In this document: one piece after another, positions 44,401 to 56,004 of the stretch | How positions within the stretch are numbered: the first letter of the stretch is position 1 | How the letters are laid out: the number at the start of each line of letters is the position of its first letter | DNA from: Phycomyces nitens | Lineage: Eukaryota > Mucoromycota > Mucoromycetes > Mucorales > Phycomycetaceae | Length of the DNA stretch: 64,000 nt | Reading direction: 5' to 3' | Assembly (NCBI GenBank): GCA_022702545.1 | Contig: JAHRBC010000005.1 | Coordinates: 4,216,001 to 4,280,000 of the forward strand | Translations under genes and position numbers: made by a program | Notes under the pieces: model-generated | Seen by the model: the letters and a program-made list of their open reading frames with translations, nothing else | What the model was told of the DNA's origin: nothing | The model's database searches: none

Positions 44401-46355
44401 AAAACACACACATTTCCATGCTATACCTTTCTAAATGCACGATGAGAGTCAGTATCTTCTTCCTCACTGGGCTCATCAATCTCATCATCAATTTCGGCCT
44501 CTGGCCTTTCTTTGATTGAGATATCTGGTACTCGAGACAACAATTTGTCCGTCTTTCTTCGCATTGCAATGGCATGTTTACGATATTCACTTGCCTGGCA
44601 ATAATGAGTTGAGTTTAGTGATCCAACGGTTTCTAATGTGATACATACAGGATTTGTGTTGTATATCAAGCAATTTTCATAAATTAAATGAAGGTCTTCA
44701 GAAAACTCTTTTTTAGACTTGTAGTTGAGCGACTTTAATTTCTTGGTAATGGTTCCAAGATCCATAGGCCGTTTTATGACTACCAAAGTACATGGAATGT
44801 TAAATTAATATGAACAAGAGCTTCGCTACTCTCCAATCTACCTTCAAAGTAATCCGGGGCTTCTCTTTTACTGACTTTATTAAGAAACGGGGTGGAATGC
44901 TCCTAAGTTTGTCCCGAATTATTATCGCTGCTTGTCTGGACATTTGATTAATCGCCATGTATTTACCGTATAATTCTTGAGATCATTCAAGACCTTTTCA
45001 CAAGCTTCATATAATTCCTCTTGTCCTGGTCTTTCGTCATTTGCCTACATTCCATATCGTATACACACACACACACACAACATTCGCAAGCTGGTCAAAA
45101 CACAATTGGGCTCTAGAAACACAAAATTACCCATTTTGATCGATGTGGTCTAAAATCAGACAAGAGGTTCTGAAGATCCCGGTCTGAAAGTGAAGTCTGC
45201 TGTCTGTTGGCTGCTATTCCCTGCAGTAGATACTATGTAATATTATAGCCCAGTGGCATCAGATCCCTTTTCTTTTTCTTTTTTCCTTGCCAAGTCGTAC
45301 AATAAACGATTGGTTTCTTACCTTGAGATTGAAGTTTCCATTTGCGTTGAATATAGCAAGCTGAAATTATGTATATATCCATAATATACACACATACATA
45401 TATATACATACATACATATGTTGTTTAACACCAATTGGCTCAGTAGGTTCCTTTTGTCTGCTCATTCCCTACCGACTGATCTTCAGCATTCTCTTTTTCT
45501 TCTTCTTCATTCAATTCCTCTTGTGCTTCGAATTCCTAGTAGCTAATTAGATCATCACAATAAAATCATAATGGCTCAGGCCTTTCAAGGCAATATAAAG
45601 TACCTGTAGTTTTCTTTGTTCAATCATTGCTGCCTGGTCGTATTCGAGTGTCTGGTAGATTTCTCTGATTGGCACTTTTTCTACTTGTTCAATTGGCATT
45701 GTACCTAATGCAGAAGGCGTTTCTGTTTTGATGGCTAGATGCACATATCAATTGAGGGGTGTGATCAACAATAGCCGTTTTGATGTTCTCATCAATTGAT
45801 TGATTGTATAAAAGGATTGGCATTGAGCTACGCACCTGGTTCATTATCTGTTTCTTCGTCTGGGTTTTGTGAAGAATGAGGCGATTTTGGTGGGTCTGCT
45901 TCTTTAAGATTAGCAATGGCCTTTTTCTGTATTATGGATGCTTCCACAACTTGAGCAGGATCTGGTAATTGTAGGTGGCGAGCCGACTCGCATAATTGGT
46001 CGAGATCAAGACGTAAATTGCGACAGCATGGGCGATTGGAGTGATGAAGATGAGGTATGAACTTTTCAAAGATCATTGCGCGTATGCGGAATGCAGCAAT
46101 TTCAGGTTCAGTAATGGTATCGTTGGCAACCGAGTCTTCACAATCTCGGGCAGGTGACATGAAGGCTAGCCAGGTTGCAAAGGTCTCTACAGCACCTTTG
46201 AAATAAAGCGTCTCTGGAACTGTGAGGAATTCAGCATGAAGATTGTTTCTGTAAATGTCTTTTGCGAGGACAAAGGACAGTTGCTGCCATTGTGGTAGCC
46301 GCGATGGAGGCGTGTTTCCTACTAAAGCCATCACTAATACTCCTCTGTCGTGCAA
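41497..46355 (-). CDS. SPT7: SAGA complex subunit Spt7 (bromodomain plus histone fold), 19 exons
   Basis: The 19 exons stay in phase and encode about 1190 residues (1182 if started at the MALVGN methionine). Spt7 is the SAGA core scaffold. The N-terminus (LPQWQQLSFVLAKDIYRNNL) is followed by an acidic stretch. The bromodomain spans STPFLNKVSKREAPDYFEVI, KRPMDLGTITKKLKSLNYKS and the acetyl-lysine Asn region LIYENCLIYNTNP. Later comes the histone-fold region RTVAKLLAHAGFEGAHTGAL with NVLTDMMSDYLLNVGKTLRT, which pairs with Ada1-type partners, then IPSRLWFGGDKEKAK. A Lys/Glu coiled coil and an acidic tail (SSSMDDLEDN) end the protein. Intron 14 (42537-42457) is GC-AG (GCAAGT). Exon 17 (42182-42172) is only 11 nt. 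It supplies four codons' worth of phase and joins STN to EPLPKYPPPP. The last exon starts at 41616. The promoter is shared with the bZIP gene. Confidence 0.92.
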
Positions 46356-46641
46356 TCGTTGAGGTGATGAGTTTGTTGATAAAGAGAAAAAGGTGTTTGG
46401 ACAGTGAAGACGACGTCGATTGCTAGTGATTCGTTATGGCTCGGGATGTCTGCCTTTGCCACCTACTTTTTCTGTTTCTTTTTTTTTGGGTGTTTGCTTC
46501 TTCTCTCGATTGCTGCTTGCTCTTTCCTTTCTCGCGTTGTTTGAATGTTTGCTGGATGTGGCCCGTGACTTGCGGGTTTGCGTCGTGGCACGTGAGTAAG
46601 AGGTTATCAGCCGTGGATCGATTTTGGCTCTTCTTTCCACA
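46356..46641. promoter_or_regulatory. Bidirectional promoter with an E-box (CACGTG)
   Basis: 286 bp separates the divergent SPT7 and bZIP start codons. A perfect CACGTG palindrome at 46589-46594 lies 48 bp upstream of the bZIP ATG. In yeast, Met4/Met28/Cbf1 act at such sites, and the adjacent bZIP resembles that sulfur-regulator class, so autoregulation is a possible but unproven reading. Overlapping open frames here are not credible. Confidence 0.4.
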
Positions 46642-47437
46642 ATGTCGTTCATTTCTTCTCTAAACCTTTTGGGTGCAGAATCCCCAGCGACTCTCACTGA
46701 AGACGCCTTTACGGATGAATTGGCTCTGTGGGCCAATGCACAGTTCACCTTTGATACTGCACCAGGCACGGCTCTACTGGACGACCTGCCGTCCAAGCCA
46801 GAGAGCGTCCAGTCCAAAGGCCAAAGCGACTTTTTCCAGAATTTGCACAATTTTGGAGAAATTGGTAAGGATAATTTGTATATACATATTTATATATGTG
46901 TATATATATATCTGTGCCTTTATTGCCCTTGCGCCCCCCAAGATATGCATCTTGCTTATTGATGTTTTATTATTATTAGGGTCTGATGGCCACTCTGAGC
47001 AGAATGTGATGGAGCCATACTTGTCACATCCATATATCCTGCCCCAAATCCAGCCCTCGGAACATCATCGTTTACCAAGACTGGCACCTGCCTCTGCCAT
47101 TAAAGGGGGCGAGCCTAAGCCTATTCTTCCTAGTCTGTCTGCATACGCCCCTGCTACAGCAAAGAAGCGCAAGAATACTGAAGAAGAAGCCAATGAAACC
47201 CTTAGCGTTGAGGACGACAAGCGTCGACGCAATACGGCTGCCTCTGCCCGTTTCCGACAAAAGAAGAAGATGAGAGAACAAGCCCTTGAACTGACTGCCA
47301 AGGAAATGACAGCAAAGACCGAGAGATTGGAAAGCCGGGTCAAAGAGCTTGAGATGGAGGCCAAGTGGCTGCGTGCTCTTGTTGTCGAAAAGGACGTCAA
47401 GTTGCTTTCAAAGGAGAATTTGGAACCCTCGTCCTAA
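46642..47437 (+). CDS. bZIP transcription factor, Cys3/MetR/Zip1 type
   Basis: Two exons (46642-46864, 46980-47437) encode 226 residues. The first half is acidic and Ser/Pro-rich, a likely activation region. The C-terminus is a bZIP: the basic region DDKRRRNTAASARFRQKKKM is followed by a Leu heptad through LESRVKELEMEAKWLRALVV. The NTAASARFR signature is that of the fungal sulfur regulators Cys-3/MetR and S. pombe Zip1, and differs from Gcn4 or AP-1 (NTxAARxSR or NRxAQRxFR). These factors control sulfur-assimilation or stress genes. The start at 46642 is the first ATG of the frame. The Arg/Ser-rich antisense frames at 47065-47400 are shadows. Confidence 0.93.
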
Positions 47438-50400
47438 CCAGATAGTTTTATTATGCAATATGTTTATATATGACCCTTTTGTAAACCGCAAAAGAACTTG
47501 GGATATGTAGAGCGACAAATATATGTGTATGGTATATATATGCACACTAACCGCTATGGCTGATGAAATTTCATATCAAATTAGATTCACACTTTATTGA
47601 GTCTTGCTGTTCTTTCTATATATTTTTTCTCCTCCTAGATTACTAAAGGACATCTAGATTTCGTTATTCAAATGCCATTTTGCGTGATCATCTCAGTTGG
47701 CTAAATCCGCCTTGATTGGCTCTGTTCTCTAAAATAAATCGTGTTACTCTATTGTTCGTCTTGTTTGCAGCATACACCACGATCACAAGCCATTTATCAT
47801 GTTTTATTATGTTAAAAAAGGGGACAGTAAGGGTGGATAAAGGACATGGTTAAAAAGAAGACACACACACATCGCTCTGATTCCTGCAATTAAACCGATT
47901 TTTAATATGTGTATATGTATATATACATATACTTACAGTTGATGATTATAGGATTTGTTTCCAAACATTGGGCTCTATTTCCAAGGCACTCTTTATTTAA
48001 GAAACAAAGCAATTTATAGCCTACAATCAGTAACCATCGTATAGGTACGCTGGATAACTATTGGGATTATCATTTAATATATATATATATATATAAGTAT
48101 TTTATGAAATAAAGAAAGGATATTGGCAAATATATCCCTGTTTTTCTTTTAAAAAAATGTTGTAAACTCGCCTTTGCATATTTTTAAAATGCTTTATGGA
48201 AATTGATATTTAAATTGGAGCTTTAAAGCATGGTTTCAATACACATTACAAGTTAAAGAAAACACTTGACCATGTTATAAAAGTCTATTTTTAATCTGTA
48301 TATATGGCTTACAAGTATCCAATACTAGCCCTCTTTTTTTGCCTATTAAAGTGTATATATATATATATATTTATAAAATCCAAATGAAACATTATTTGCC
48401 GCAAGAGCTTTTAGTATGCAGAAATAAATTGGCTAAATAAATAAATATATATCATATAGTGTGATTGGTCAATGTAGAATGATATTGTATAATCGCAAGC
48501 CATAATGTCTTGTATACTCCTTAATTATTTCTGTGGCAACCACTAGATTTAATAGTATATTTGGTTCTATAAAGTATTCAAAGTAAACTTTGGAATATAT
48601 CAGGCTTTGTCAAATAGACCAATTGTGTTCTTTCACTCACTACGAAAAATAAAATAAATTATTTACTGTCAAGCTTCCAATGAGATTTCAATTTTATGAT
48701 TCCCTAATTGCCTCTCGAGTTATAAAAAGTACAATATTAGGTATCTTGTATTTGTGATATACTTAGATTAGGTATAATTGAATCTATTTAATCAATCAAC
48801 AAAAACTCTTATTAAAATCATTTCATGACATGAAAGCCAAAAAAAACCAAAAGTCAAAAGAAGATCGCATCTACTCATTACCTCGGTCAATCAACGGCAG
48901 AATAGTGTTACCTAGAAATAATGACCACAAGATTATATATATATTTATCTCATGACGGTAACAAAAGAGAGCTCGATGCCTCCCCAGCAAAGAATATTAA
49001 AAAAAAGCTTTTAAAAGTTAATATTAGAGTTTAAAGAGTTTATTCATGGCTTGGATAATTTTGGCAAGAGTGGTACATTTGAAAACCATAATCAACAACA
49101 TTGACCTATATATGAGTTAATAAGAGGAGAAACCCTTTTCCTTAAATACATCTTTATCAAATTGACGGTACATTTTTAAAGCTCTATACTAGGTTATCGG
49201 ATTATTAAAGAAAATTAGATGCTCCAAGAGTTGGTGAGGTCTAAAGAGCCAAAAGCCAACTTTCCCCCCAAAATATCCTTTATTGTTTTCTTGAATATAT
49301 GAAAAAGCAGGTACTTTTAATGTAACATAGCCGTTCTAGGTGCAATGTGCTCTTTGGTAATTCAAAGAGACACAAACCATATTATTATTATTATTACTAT
49401 TATTATTTTAGAATTGATTTTGTGGTCCAAACACTGTCAAATTGGTGAAACACTGCTTGTGGCAATAAAACACACAAACGACACCTGTAACCACAATAAA
49501 TTCCCATTGACTTTTTTGAAATTTATAAATCTTAATAAAATATCCAAAACATGCAAATTGAACCTACAATCAAAATATGTTTGGCCAACCTTTGCAAGAC
49601 CTCGAGTGTTCAGTCTATATGGATCTGCAATCATCCTCTGAACCATCAAGAGACTGTGTACGAGCATCAGAATATATCAAACTTGGTTTCCCAAGCATTT
49701 GCAAAAACATTGGGACTGATAATACACTTTTAAAATGCAACTATCGACATTCTTATCATGATCTCTTAAAACCAAAGAACTTGGTACATCCAGACCTTTT
49801 TATGAATTAAAAAAGATGGAAAGAGGTTGTCAGTAGATTGTGAGTGACAATTCAACTAGGAATACGCTCAGAATGAGTAAAGAGATTTTGGTACATGAAG
49901 TCAATCCATACTATATGGATTTTGTTCATGACATATTAATATAGTTTGAACAAACTGGCAACAGTTCTTTGTATTGATTATCAATAGGCGAGACACATCT
50001 TTGGTATTGTCACGCGGTGTGTTGTCTTTAGACAAGAAGTGTCCAAGAAGATAGACGAAGAGAGAGAAAGAGTAGAGAGAGAGAGAGAGATTCTGACGTA
50101 AATATCCAACAATTCGTAGCTTAGCAAGCAAATGGAATTGTTCTTCAGGAAGAAACGTAGAAGTAAATGTAAGAGAAAGTTGTAAAGGGTTTTCTTGAAT
50201 CCTTTATTTCGTTAGATCTTTGTTGGTATTTATATTAATTAAAATGGAAGAAATCGGGAAAGGTTGCTTAGTAAAAATATGGAGTGCTCACTCTTGAAAA
50301 AGGGTGGCATGCCAATTGCTAAGAAGATGGTGTGCTTTCGATATGGACAGAAGACGGAGAACCACAAACACGGCGTGACAGTATTTAGATGATTAAATAA

Positions 50401-51199
50401 ATATAGCATATGGACTATAAAGAATATCCAAAACTCTGAATCCAGAAAAAAGATGGCAGCAGAAACGCCGGATTGTTAATTATTCATGAGAAATTGTCCC
50501 TTGGTTTGATTTCTGGGTGACAGAGAGTAAATGAAGCATATTTTTTACATTGTCTTATGATTTACTTGAAGCTAGTACTTTACTAGTATTGTATTCTTTC
50601 TTAAGCTGTCTTGATGAATCATTGAAAAAACTCTGCTGGGGTAGCTCTTTGGAGTAAAGTAAAGACTCGTCAATTCACAAGTTAAACTTACTTATGGTCA
50701 AGCCAGGGCACAAATACAAATTATAAAGTGCTTTGTTACAAGACATCAAAGGTTCAAATTAATCAAAATAGTTTTGTGACTATGCTTTTATAACCTTTTA
50801 AATCATGCTCTTAACAATCGCTGTCTTTTGACGTATAATCGCTTCGTCGATACTAAAAGAGATCCAGGTTGAGAAAGTAGAAATACAAGCTCAAATATGC
50901 TTAATCTGAAATAGATTATACAATCAAGCATATTTCTACTTGTAGAATATTTTCTCAATGAAACATATATTATCAATTGATGGGTAATATATATTAGAAA
51001 TAGATGCTTACATTTATCCAGCATACAACTTGACAGTGACGATAGCTAGAACATTCAAGCTTGAAACATAAAAATATAAGAAACTGCTGGTATTTGGTAT
51101 GACTGTCTTGAGCGTCAATTACTAACTAGCATCAATTCCGTATACTCTCCATTAAAAAAAAGGCAAGTTTGTTGTCTAGTATGTTTTGCAGACACCTAA
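47438..51199. other. 3.8-kb gene-poor region
   Basis: Rich in TA microsatellites (47910-47930, 48078-48095, 48355-48370). Frames at 49345-49810 (plus) and 49901-50131 (minus) are open but lack recognisable protein features. Around 49040-49090 the minus strand reads TLAKIIQAMNKLFKL, faintly like a Tc1 transposase end. I see no gene that I can defend. Confidence 0.4.
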
Positions 51200-51760
51200 T
51201 GTTATTATCCTCTAGTTTCTGTGCAGAAACTCTCGATTTTTCTTTAATTTGATAAGGGTGTGACATCTTGGTCTCAAAAAATCATTGACAAAGTTCTAAA
51301 TATTTTCCAATGGGTTCAGTTCTGGACTATTTGATAAACACTTGCGACTTTCAAGCCAAATTAGTCTTTATACATTTCTGATATTCTTCTACTATTAGAA
51401 GACATGTTATCTTCTCTGTAAAAGTAGCCACAAATATAAGTATTAGGACTATTTATGCCTAAAGGCAAAATATAGCTTTCAAAAATTGTGCGTGCTTTAT
51501 AGCACTTGTGTTATCCAACACAGCAAGTGGTTCGACCTATCCTGATACGTTTTACCCCAAGACTATGATAGACATTCCATCTATTTGGACTTTCGGTGTG
51601 AGACAGTTGGAATGGTACTTTTTATTAGGTTTATGTCAAGTATCAGCACAGCCATTATCCTCAGAGAATATGAATCTGGACTAATCGCTGCAAATCACAT
51701 TTTCCTCTTGTAAATTACAATTCTATGTGGCGCTGTAATAAGCATGGTACCTGGATATAT
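51200..51760 (-). pseudogene. Tc1/pogo-like transposase remnant
   Basis: On the minus strand, GVEPLAVLDNTSAIKHAQFL-like text (interrupted by stops) is followed about 60 codons later by NSPELNPLENI, then a stop, then NFVNDFLRPRCH. These correspond to the strand around the first acidic centre and to the SPDLNPLENIWxxV block with the catalytic Glu. No terminal repeats or intact frame remain. It differs in sequence from the other three Tc1-type copies here, so it represents a separate family. Confidence 0.55.
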
Positions 51761-52065
51761 GTTTTTTTAGACAGGGAATGTTTTACAAGAGCTACTCATA
51801 AACCAGTGTTTATTATGCTCAAGACCTTAATAATAGCCTTTGAACAAACAGATATTTTGAGTTGGATTGGTTACTACATCATATATCTACAATATATTCC
51901 CATATCTTTACATAGTATCCAATGGTTGTTATTGGCTTTTATTTTCTACGAATAAAAATTCTGGGTCTATGGGCTATATAATAGAAACACTTGGGTGCTT
52001 TATCCATCCAAGTGTATTATATATTCTACGGTCTTTATAACATGCAAGCGCGTTTGTGCTTTTTT
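51761..52065. other. 3' flank of the NADH dehydrogenase gene
   Basis: AT-rich, non-coding; a 76-codon plus frame at 51725-51955 is antisense to transposon debris. Confidence 0.35.
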
Positions 52066-54694
52066 TTAAAATCGGGAAATATCACGCCCAAACATCCAGG
52101 TCAAACACCTGTAAATTGAAACACATTTAGGTTTGCAAGGGTATAAGACAATTGATAAACAAATAAAGGTTAATTACATACCAATACATAGGAATTAGCA
52201 TCTTGTTTCTTGCACTGACACTCATACTCAAGTAGGCAGACCTATTTCATTTAATCAATAAATGTTTTCAATATGTATGTATGTGTGTGCTTATCCTTTA
52301 CCTCCAGAACATCCATGCCATGTGTCCTCCTTCGGTAGCCTTTTCATGAACTGGTCTCATATCTACAACAGCCTGCCATGATCCGATATATGCCTATCAT
52401 ACAAAAACACTTAGTTTACCATGCGTGCTGCTATATTAAACCAAATTACCATTGATCCACGGTTTTCAAAACTAAAACCTTTATCCACATGAGAGCTTGA
52501 TTTCAGTTCCGCATTGAGCTCTATTGTTCAGAGTCAGAGAGTGTATAATGATATATTGTTTGACAGGTACCTTTGCTTAAATAAATAGCTTTCTGACTGG
52601 CGACTAGATTCAAAAGTTGATTTGGTTAGAGCCAGGTTGAGTATCATTGACAGCTTTATAATATTCAACATACCCTGAGCCGTGGCCGGAAGGTTATGGT
52701 CTTTGATTGTAGCGCAATCTCCAAGAGCATAACTAGATTGAATTACCAAAAAAAAAGATACGTTTGTCAGACTTGGTTTGTTTGATAAAATCTCTTTTCT
52801 CACATATTATTCAATGGTTCCATGGTTTTGCCGTCTAATACTCGCAATCTCTTATCTGTGAGGATACTAGATAAAATGAATTAGCTTTGTAAGGTAATAG
52901 CTATCGACTAAATACCGATGAGTACGAGGATCCTTGGCAGCTGTCATCATGGATTCGACAATTGGATTAGGCATTAGCCCAGTAGACCACACGAGCATGC
53001 CATATGGCACTTGAATGACGTTAATATTAGCCTGCCTTATCTTTAATAGCAACAACAACAACAATACCTTCTCCTTCTTCCTTTATTGAAATCACATCCT
53101 TCTTGACTTCAAGAACATGTCTTCCGGTCTATGGTTCAATTTTTAGAAATAACTTGTGCTGATTTAATTGTGTAATTTATTTACCTTTATCTGGATGCCA
53201 TTACGTTCAAACTTTTGGGTAGCATAACTAGACAACTTTTGGTCAAAGCTTCCTAGGATACTTGGAGACACATCATAGACTGTCATTCGGGTATAGTCCA
53301 TGAGTTGCGGATACAATCGGGAGAGGTCCTCGGTAATAAAGTCATATAACTCAGCCGAGAACTCGATACCCTAAAATAATATTAAATTAAATTAAATTAA
53401 AATATAGGAATATGTTTTATGCGCATTGGATATTCTATTATTTAATTTAATATTTTTAATCTATTTTTGCACTCACGGTAGGACCACCACCAACTACCGC
53501 AAAATGAAGTTTGTTTGCCTTTTCTTCATCTGTAACACCAGGCTGTGCTGCAAACTCAAAACCTAGAGAAAGTCAACAGTTACACTCTTGTTGACGTTCC
53601 AAAGCCACTTACATTCCAATACTCGGGCGCGAATTCGCTGGGCATCTTTGATATCCTTTAGAAAGATACCATGCTCCTTTACGCCGGGTGTATTAAACGT
53701 ATTAGAGTATTCACCAACAGCAATGACAAGCTTATCATAATCTATGGTAAACTTCTCGCCCTTGTCTACATATTGATTAGCATTCAAATAAATGGTACAA
53801 GAATGCCTTACTATCATCCAGGTTAGAAATACAATGGATTAGCTGGTTCTCCAAATCTACAGAATAAAATATTAACCAACAATTCAATAACCAAACAAGC
53901 CAATCAATCTTACCAATGCTATTGCACGACGCTTGATGGTAATCAACATCTTTGGAATATCCTCGCACGGGTTCTGTGATACATCTGAATTCAAGAGTTC
54001 CCACTGCAGTACTATTTGATCATGTTTAATATCCAAGAAAAATATACCCAAAAATGTTATTCTACCTGGCCAGGAGGGGAGTAAACACAAAGTAATTTCT
54101 ATATACAATATCATTGAGTGCCTGGGTCATCTTGACGTTTGATACATCAACTTCTTCTTCTTCTTACCTGGGTGAAATTACGGTAACGTCATAATGCTCC
54201 TTGTTGAGATCTCTCATCAATTTAAACCCTGTTGTTTTGATGAGTAAAGCTAGAGGTGTCAATGGCAAAAATATTATCTTACCAGCCCATCCGGATCCTA
54301 TTTTAATATATAATAAATACTTTATTAGAATATCCACATGTCTATAGTCGTGTCAGTACACTTGCCTAGGACAACGATTCTGCCTATTATGATGTCAAGA
54401 TTATGTCAGGATATATTGGTACAAAAGGGCCTAGTGCACATACCATGAGATTTGGCCAGAGTTCTGGTCCTGTTGGTTGCATTTGCAAAAGATCCTATGC
54501 ACACAATACATTTAAGCACCCAATGTTCTCAATAATATGCCAGACATACTCTGAGATACTTCGACTGTACGTGTAGATAGAGATCTTTTAAGTATCAAGC
54601 AAATTGGTTGATTGAGAGAAAAGGCTTTATTGATAGCGAATTAGTAGACGAATTAGTGTTGGAGCAAGATTAATCTACCAGAAAGATGCTGCAT
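52066..54694 (-). CDS. NDE1: Mitochondrial alternative (type II) NADH:ubiquinone oxidoreductase, 21 exons
   Basis: Twenty introns, read out one by one, leave a 470-residue protein. NDH-2 enzymes pass electrons from NADH to ubiquinone without pumping protons, at the inner mitochondrial membrane. The first exon (54694-54679, 16 nt) and second give an Arg/Ser-rich targeting sequence, ICLILKRSLSTRTVEVSQR. The FAD dinucleotide fold starts RIVVLGSGWAGFKLMRDL. Then come NYFVFTPLLASTAVGTLEFR, the NADH fold FAVVGGGPTGIEFSAELYDF, YALGDCA and the membrane-anchoring C-terminus LTWMFGRDISRF. No EF-hand insertion is present, so it is not the calcium-binding Nde form. Whether it faces matrix or cytosol cannot be told. 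Exon 5 (54297-54283) is 15 nt and encodes part of GSGWAG. Intron 4 (54365-54298) is GC-AG with GCAAGT. Conserved protein sequence supports each junction. Confidence 0.94.
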
Positions 54695-55289
54695 GTTGAT
54701 ATAAAGTCTTTAACAGTGTAAAAAAGAAAATACTTGGTCAGTACGAACTTTTATGCACTTTGTATAGTTGGACATATCACGTGCACAATGTAATAAATGG
54801 CCTACACAATAATCTTGAGGAGAAAGTAGGAATGGAGAATGTTAAGCATTATTCCGAAACTGCCAATTTGACTCAATAATAATAAATAGACGAGAGATAA
54901 GCTTTTTGTGCTACTTTAAAGCACAAGGTAAATGACACATCTGAATGTATTTTAAGAATTTATCTAACACAGCGATCTTAGGGGACACGAATCCAGTTTG
55001 GTAAGGAGACAAAGGGGCGCGGGCCGGACTATTTATTGTGACCATTTTTTATGACGTCCGGCTTGTACGTCTTTGAGACGATATTTATCATTTTGTTATA
55101 AGCACACACTGTCCCATCGATAATGTATCAATTATTGAATTCTATCTCGTGATTATTCCTCAAATATCCAAATATAATATTTTTTGTAGGGACCCTTTTG
55201 CTCAAATAATTGGTGTGCCTGTATTGTCATAAATCAGAAAAGGGCATCACGACTTGTTTTTGTATTTTATTTGTGATATAGTGTTGTCG
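54695..55289. other. Upstream region of the NADH dehydrogenase gene, no gene seen
   Basis: The promoter side of the NADH dehydrogenase gene; contains GGCGCGGGCCGG, an isolated GC-rich patch near 55016, but no recognisable element. Confidence 0.4.
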
Positions 55290-55630
55290 AGAGTTTGCTA
55301 TTTTATAAAGTAAAGAAATGATGTGAAACCAAGAGAGCACATCCTGTAGATATCTTTTCGCAAAGAGGTGGGACAGATCTGAAGGATTCTTGGTTTTACC
55401 GGGGAGAAAGTGACCTAAAGTCAAACAGAGATCGAGAGAGAAATAGCTGGAATGACATGATTTATTACAGAAGAAACACGAGAGGGATCAGATAGAAACT
55501 GAGAGGGAGAAGAAAGAGCAAAGAGTGACCAAGAGGGTGGGTAGGGACATGGAGGGGCCCGCGACATAGCGACAAGCTCTTTACACTATCTTCCCTTACC
55601 AAAGTGAGATAAATGCGAAAGAGCGGCATG
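55290..55630 (-). repeat. Dispersed repeat, copy 2 (inverted relative to copy 1)
   Basis: Reverse complement similar to 7256-7668, sharing the CTCTTTCGCATTTATCT start, a TTTGACTTTAGGTCACTTT core and the AACTCTCGACAACACTA end. Here no MITE interrupts it and the sequence continues with TATCACAAAT. It lies immediately left of a TIR-like word and 400 bp from the tandem array. Confidence 0.6.
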
Positions 55631-55664
55631 TCCAATTATAATACAAATAATAAGTGTGGATAGA

Positions 55665-55860
55665 CGTAAAATACCGCGACGAGGAATAATCACGAAATTG
55701 AAATGGAACATTCACGACATTGAAACTGTCATTTCACGAAATAAGAAGTTACATTGACGAGATACGATTCAATACTGGGTATTTGTTAGACACCGGACAG
55801 AAACTCACAATTAAAATATCCGATAAAATCAAAACGTCGTGCCCGCTTAAAAACTTCGTG
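55665..55860. mobile_element. Possible partial MITE-related sequence
   Basis: Starts with CGTAAAATACCGCG, identical to 14 bp of the 7671-7995 MITE terminus, followed by repeated CACGA(A/C)ATT words (CACGAAATTG, CACGACATTG, CACGAAATAA). No second terminus could be found, so this may be a truncated relative or a chance match. Confidence 0.3.
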
Positions 55861-56004
55861 CCATTAACATTAGCCTTATTCTAATATATAAAATATTTAT
55901 TCTATTTACATACCAACACTCAATCAATACTGAGTGTCCGAAAATGCTGGAGTTCTTTTGGCTTGATTTAAATTGAATAAAGACAAATATACAACAGAGC
56001 ACCT

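Noticed and set aside
49345..49810. Candidate gene from overlapping plus frames of 60-98 codons
   Set aside because: Frames do not join through plausible splice sites and no family motif is visible.
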